Source of the DNA: Cryomorphaceae bacterium
Lineage (GTDB): Bacteria > Bacteroidota > Bacteroidia > Flavobacteriales > BACL11
Direction of reading: 5' to 3'
DNA length: 18,885 bases
Assembly: GCA_949531795.1 (NCBI GenBank)
Contig: CATIQX010000151.1
Span: 1 to 18,885, forward strand
Shown here piece after piece: positions 16,453 through 18,885 of the stretch. A model generated the notes under the pieces. It did no database searches. It was given only the letters and a program-made list of their open reading frames with translations, and had not been told where the DNA came from. Made by a program: the position numbers and the translations under genes. Each line of letters opens with the position of its first letter. Position 1 is the first letter of the stretch.

Positions 16453-16460
16453 CAAAAGTA
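16453..16460 (-). promoter_or_regulatory. -7 box of the TraR/DksA-like gene
   Basis: TACTTTTG on the minus strand, with TTAAG before the ATG at 16447. It pairs as an inverted repeat with the identical box of hldD, 12 bp away on the other strand. No -33 element is seen. Confidence 0.6.
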
Positions 16461-16472
16461 TGGTTTTTTGTG

Positions 16473-16480
16473 TACTTTTG
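16473..16480 (+). promoter_or_regulatory. -7 box of hldD
   Basis: TACTTTTG on the plus strand, with TCTT before the ATG at 16485. It supports that ATG over the start 15 nt upstream (16470), which lies before the box. No -33 element is seen. Confidence 0.6.
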
Positions 16481-16484
16481 TCTT

Positions 16485-17450
16485 ATGATAATTGTTACAG
16501 GTGCAGCAGGATTTATTGGTTCATGTTTGGTGAGTAAACTAAATGATTTAGGGCAAACTAATTTGGTGTTAGTTGACGATTTTTCAAATGAAGAAAAAAA
16601 TAAAAATTTAGAAGGAAAGCAATTTTCTTCTCAAGTGGAAAGAAATGTTTTTGTAAATTGGTTAAAAGAAAATGCTGGATTTGTTTCAGAAGTTTATCAT
16701 ATTGGTGCGCGTACAGATACAACTGAATTTGATGTTGAGGTATTTGATGAATTGAATCTTAATTATTCGAAAGACTTATGGAAAATTTGTACGGAATATA
16801 AAATAAATTTTGTGTATGCTTCATCAGCCGCAACTTACGGAATGGGGGAGTTTGGTTTTGTTGATACTCATGAATTAGTTGAAAAACTGATTCCCTTGAA
16901 CCCTTATGGAGATTCAAAAAATGATTTTGATAAATGGATTTTAAAACAAGAAAAGCAACCACCATTTTGGGCAGGTTTTAAATTCTTTAATGTTTATGGC
17001 CCTAATGAGTTTCATAAAAGCAGAATGGCATCAGTTATTTTTCATGCTATAAAACAAATTAATGAAACAGGTGGAATGAAATTATTCCGATCACATAATC
17101 CTGAATATAAAGATGGGGAACAGTTACGTGATTTTGTATATGTTAAAGATGTTGTTGAAGTACTTACCTTTATGATGCAAGAGAAGAAGGAAAATGGTCT
17201 GTATAATTTAGGAAGTGGAAAAGCGAGTTCGTTTAATGCTTTGGTTAATGCTACCTTCAAAGCTTTAGGCAAAGACAGTGTAATTTCTTATATTGATACT
17301 CCTGATGATATTAGGGGTAAGTACCAATATTTTACACAGGCAAATATGAAAAAATTAATATTGGCTGGTTATAGCAAATCGTTTACTGATTTGGAATCAG
17401 GAGTGAAGGATTATGTTCAGAATTATTTGATAGATAAAAACTATTACTAA
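16485..17450 (+). CDS. hldD: ADP-L-glycero-D-manno-heptose 6-epimerase
   Basis: A 321-residue NADP-dependent epimerase of the extended SDR family that makes the heptose donor for lipopolysaccharide core. Visible: the nucleotide-binding GAAGFIG (6-12) at the very N-terminus, the acidic strand end VDDFSNEEKNKNL (30-42), YHIGARTDTTE (71-81), the active-site ASSAATYG (112-119) with Y141 and K145 in NPYGDSKNDFD, and FFNVYGPNEFHKSRMASV with K178, which matches the second catalytic lysine of E. coli HldD (from memory). LRDFVYVKDV and the C-terminal GKYQYFTQANM are also typical. The MIIVTGAAGFIG start fits the ATG at 16485. Its stop interlocks with that of merR on the other strand. Confidence 0.95.
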   Translation: MIIVTGAAGFIGSCLVSKLNDLGQTNLVLVDDFSNEEKNKNLEGKQFSSQVERNVFVNWLKENAGFVSEVYHIGARTDTTEFDVEVFDELNLNYSKDLWKICTEYKINFVYASSAATYGMGEFGFVDTHELVEKLIPLNPYGDSKNDFDKWILKQEKQPPFWAGFKFFNVYGPNEFHKSRMASVIFHAIKQINETGGMKLFRSHNPEYKDGEQLRDFVYVKDVVEVLTFMMQEKKENGLYNLGSGKASSFNALVNATFKALGKDSVISYIDTPDDIRGKYQYFTQANMKKLILAGYSKSFTDLESGVKDYVQNYLIDKNYY

Positions 17451-17782
17451 AGCTCCTCCCTTAATCGTACTAAAAAACCTCTAATATCTTTTAGATGATT
17501 AACGATCTCAATATTATCAATCGTATCTTCTTTATTTTCTTTTAATTTTTGTTTAGCTCCTTCCAAAGTAAATCCTCTTTCTTTTACTAAGTGGTAGATG
17601 ATGGTAAGGTTGTCAACGTCTTTTTTGGTAAACATGCGGTTGCCTTTGTTGTTCTTTTTAGGCTTTAGAATCTCAAACTCCTTTTCCCAAAAACGAATTA
17701 GGGAGACATTTACTGCAAACATATGGGCTACTTCACCAATTTTATAGAATAACTTTTCTGTGGGTTTTTCTTTGTAAGGCAT
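17447..17782 (-). CDS. MerR family transcriptional regulator
   Basis: A 111-residue cytoplasmic DNA-binding protein. The winged helix-turn-helix is plain: FYKIGEVAHMFAVNVSLIRFWEKEF (about 12-36), then KNNKGNRMFTKKDVDNL (43-59) and a helix region with ERGFTLEGAKQKL (68-80). There is no long effector domain or cysteine cluster, so no metal or ligand can be named. In Bacteroidota this short type often sits beside an M23 peptidase, as here: its ATG overlaps the M23 stop by 1 nt (TGATG), meaning the two are coupled. Its own stop (TAG) overlaps the hldD stop by 4 bp. Target genes are unknown. Confidence 0.93.
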   Translation of the reverse strand: MPYKEKPTEKLFYKIGEVAHMFAVNVSLIRFWEKEFEILKPKKNNKGNRMFTKKDVDNLTIIYHLVKERGFTLEGAKQKLKENKEDTIDNIEIVNHLKDIRGFLVRLREEL

Positions 17783-18753
17783 CAGTCGAATGATTGATTG
17801 TTCTGAGATGAAATCTCTAACATTTTTTCGTATTCCTCAGGGTTAAGGTCATTAAAGTAAAAGTTAACAGGATTTATTTTTCTTCCATCTTTATGTACTT
17901 CATAGTGTAGGTGTGGAGCCACTGAGGTACCTGTGCTTCCAACATATCCTATTACTTCTCCTCTTTTAACTTTTTGTCCTTTTTTTACAGCATATTTTTT
18001 CATGTGTGCATACAAAGTTTTGTATCCATAGCCATGATCAATTACTACATGATTTCCATAACCTCTTCTGCTTCTCCTTACTTTTGAAATCTTCCCATCA
18101 CCGGTAGCATAAATTGGTGTGCCTGTTTTTGCTGAAAAATCCATTCCTGAATGCATTTTTCTTGTTTTGTAGATTGGATGAATACGATATCCATATCCAC
18201 TAGCCATACGGCTTAGGTTTTTGTTGGATACAGGTTGGATTGCTGGCAATGCAGCTAGCATATCTGTTTTATTTTTTGCTAATTCAATAATATCATCAAA
18301 GGATTTTGATTGAATGTATAGCTGTTTTGAAATCTGATCTACCTTTTCGCTTGTATTAGTGATAAGGTCAGAATTATTAAATCCTTTTAGGTTTTCATAT
18401 CGGTTTACTCCACCATAACCTGCCTTTCTAATTGATTTTGGAATTGGATCGGCTTCAAATATTACTCTATAAATATTATCATCACGATTCTGGACATCAT
18501 CTAGTACCAATTCCACTTGCCTTAGTTTGTCATCTACTATTTCGTACTGAGAGGTCAGTGCATCAATCTCTCTGTTCAATCTTTTTTCTTTTGGACTATC
18601 AAAAAATTGGAAGAAGATGATAATCATTAATAGTCCAGTAAAAGCACTCCCAATAAGGAAATAAAATAAATGTTTTAATTTATTTAAACCACTAATTTCA
18701 ATTCGTTTGTAACTTAGTGTTTTAGTATCGTAATAATATTTTACTTTAGCCAT
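17782..18753 (-). CDS. Membrane-anchored M23 (LytM-type) peptidase
   Basis: A 323-residue protein with a basic cytoplasmic N-terminus (KVKYYYDTKTLSYKRIEI), one membrane helix (about 29-51), a coiled-coil stretch (about 55-95) and a C-terminal M23 domain (about 180-300). Zinc-site residues are intact: H201 and D205 in HSGMDF, H250 in YAHM, and H281/H283 in APHLHYEV. This suggests an active endopeptidase on the periplasmic side that cuts peptidoglycan crosslinks, rather than an inactive activator. It lies first in a two-gene minus operon with the MerR regulator and is divergent from the gene at the right edge. Confidence 0.94.
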   Translation of the reverse strand: MAKVKYYYDTKTLSYKRIEISGLNKLKHLFYFLIGSAFTGLLMIIIFFQFFDSPKEKRLNREIDALTSQYEIVDDKLRQVELVLDDVQNRDDNIYRVIFEADPIPKSIRKAGYGGVNRYENLKGFNNSDLITNTSEKVDQISKQLYIQSKSFDDIIELAKNKTDMLAALPAIQPVSNKNLSRMASGYGYRIHPIYKTRKMHSGMDFSAKTGTPIYATGDGKISKVRRSRRGYGNHVVIDHGYGYKTLYAHMKKYAVKKGQKVKRGEVIGYVGSTGTSVAPHLHYEVHKDGRKINPVNFYFNDLNPEEYEKMLEISSQNNQSFD

Positions 18754-18769
18754 GTTAAAATAATTGCAG

Positions 18770-18777
18770 CAAATTTA
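18770..18777 (-). promoter_or_regulatory. -7 box of the M23-merR operon
   Basis: TAAATTTG on the minus strand matches TAnnTTTG, 16 nt before the ATG at 18753. No TTG is seen at the right distance upstream. A normal short leader of about 12 nt is implied. Confidence 0.5.
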
Positions 18778-18856
18778 CGGATTTAACATTAGATAATATG
18801 TGAAATGCTGTTGATTTCTAACAACTTATTGTGAATTGTAAGAATAAAGATTAAAA

Positions 18857-18885
18857 ATGAAAGCCAACACACTCAGAAAGTTATA
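18857..18885 (+). CDS. Start of a gene cut by the window edge, probably alanyl-tRNA synthetase
   Basis: Nine full codons from an ATG (MKANTLRKL) after an A-rich leader (AAGATTAAAA), running off the window. The text resembles the first residues of AlaS (a K-x-x-x-(I/V/L)-R-x-x-(F/Y) type start), and I recall alaS lying divergent from an M23-MerR pair in Flavobacteriia. Nine residues cannot prove this. No TAnnTTTG box is visible in the 80 bp upstream. Confidence 0.4.

Noticed and set aside
18809..18826. Inverted repeat GTTG-N8-CAAC upstream of the right-edge gene as a MerR operator
   Set aside because: Only 4 bp per arm with an 8-nt centre; too short to separate from chance, and this MerR has no known site to compare with.
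1..18885. Mobile element, phage, defence island or CRISPR array
   Set aside because: No transposase, integrase, terminal repeats, direct-repeat arrays or shift in base composition are seen; all genes have ordinary housekeeping or envelope-type identities.

Overview
The window reads as ordinary chromosomal DNA of a marine- or freshwater-type member of the Bacteroidota, most likely class Flavobacteriia or a close relative. Evidence: very AT-rich DNA with uniform composition, no Shine-Dalgarno-like leaders worth the name, Bacteroidota-type -7 boxes (TAnnTTTG) in front of several genes, a Bacteroidota-type long SecA with an N-terminal insertion, a SPOR-domain protein beside infB, a DUF2795 protein beside secA, and a DsbD with the phylum-typical architecture. 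I see no phage, transposon, CRISPR array, tRNA, rRNA or foreign-looking island. No gene-free stretch exceeds 150 bases.

Layout. 1-388 is the 3' end of infB, converging (4 bp gap) on a secreted SPOR-domain protein (393-803, minus). That gene is divergent from a tight plus-strand run: pabB (folate), tilS (tRNA-Ile lysidine), an unrecognised two-TM protein with a PH-like tail, dsbD (periplasmic thiol reduction) and an M42 aminopeptidase (853-6983). The gaps and overlaps are -11, 12, 2 and 17 nt, so this is very likely one operon. An SPFH/band 7 (HIR/stomatin-like) gene follows (7056-7976). From 16447 down to 8002 a long minus-strand run holds a small TraR/DksA zinc-finger protein, a SAM methyltransferase, a PduO-type cobalamin adenosyltransferase, a DUF2795 protein with a hairpin terminator, secA with a full -33/-7 promoter, a DUF3089 lipoprotein hydrolase, and a secreted M1 metallopeptidase. 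At the right end hldD (plus) diverges from the DksA-like gene and runs into a MerR regulator. The MerR gene is translationally coupled to a membrane-anchored M23 peptidase (minus), which diverges from the first codons of what is probably alaS.

How the genes work together. Most are housekeeping genes for translation (infB, tilS, probably alaS), protein export and envelope redox (secA, dsbD), envelope building (hldD, the SPOR protein, the M23 peptidase), peptide turnover (M42, M1) and cofactors (pabB, cobalamin adenosyltransferase). I did not find a clear new system.

The most interesting signal is regulatory. Five start codons (803, 853, 16097, 16447, 16485) each lie only 4-5 nt beyond a perfect TAnnTTTG box. 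That predicts leaderless or nearly leaderless mRNAs, and two divergent pairs share very compact back-to-back promoters. None of these five has a visible -33 element, unlike secA, which has TTTG, a 19-bp spacer, TACATTTG and a 22-nt leader region.
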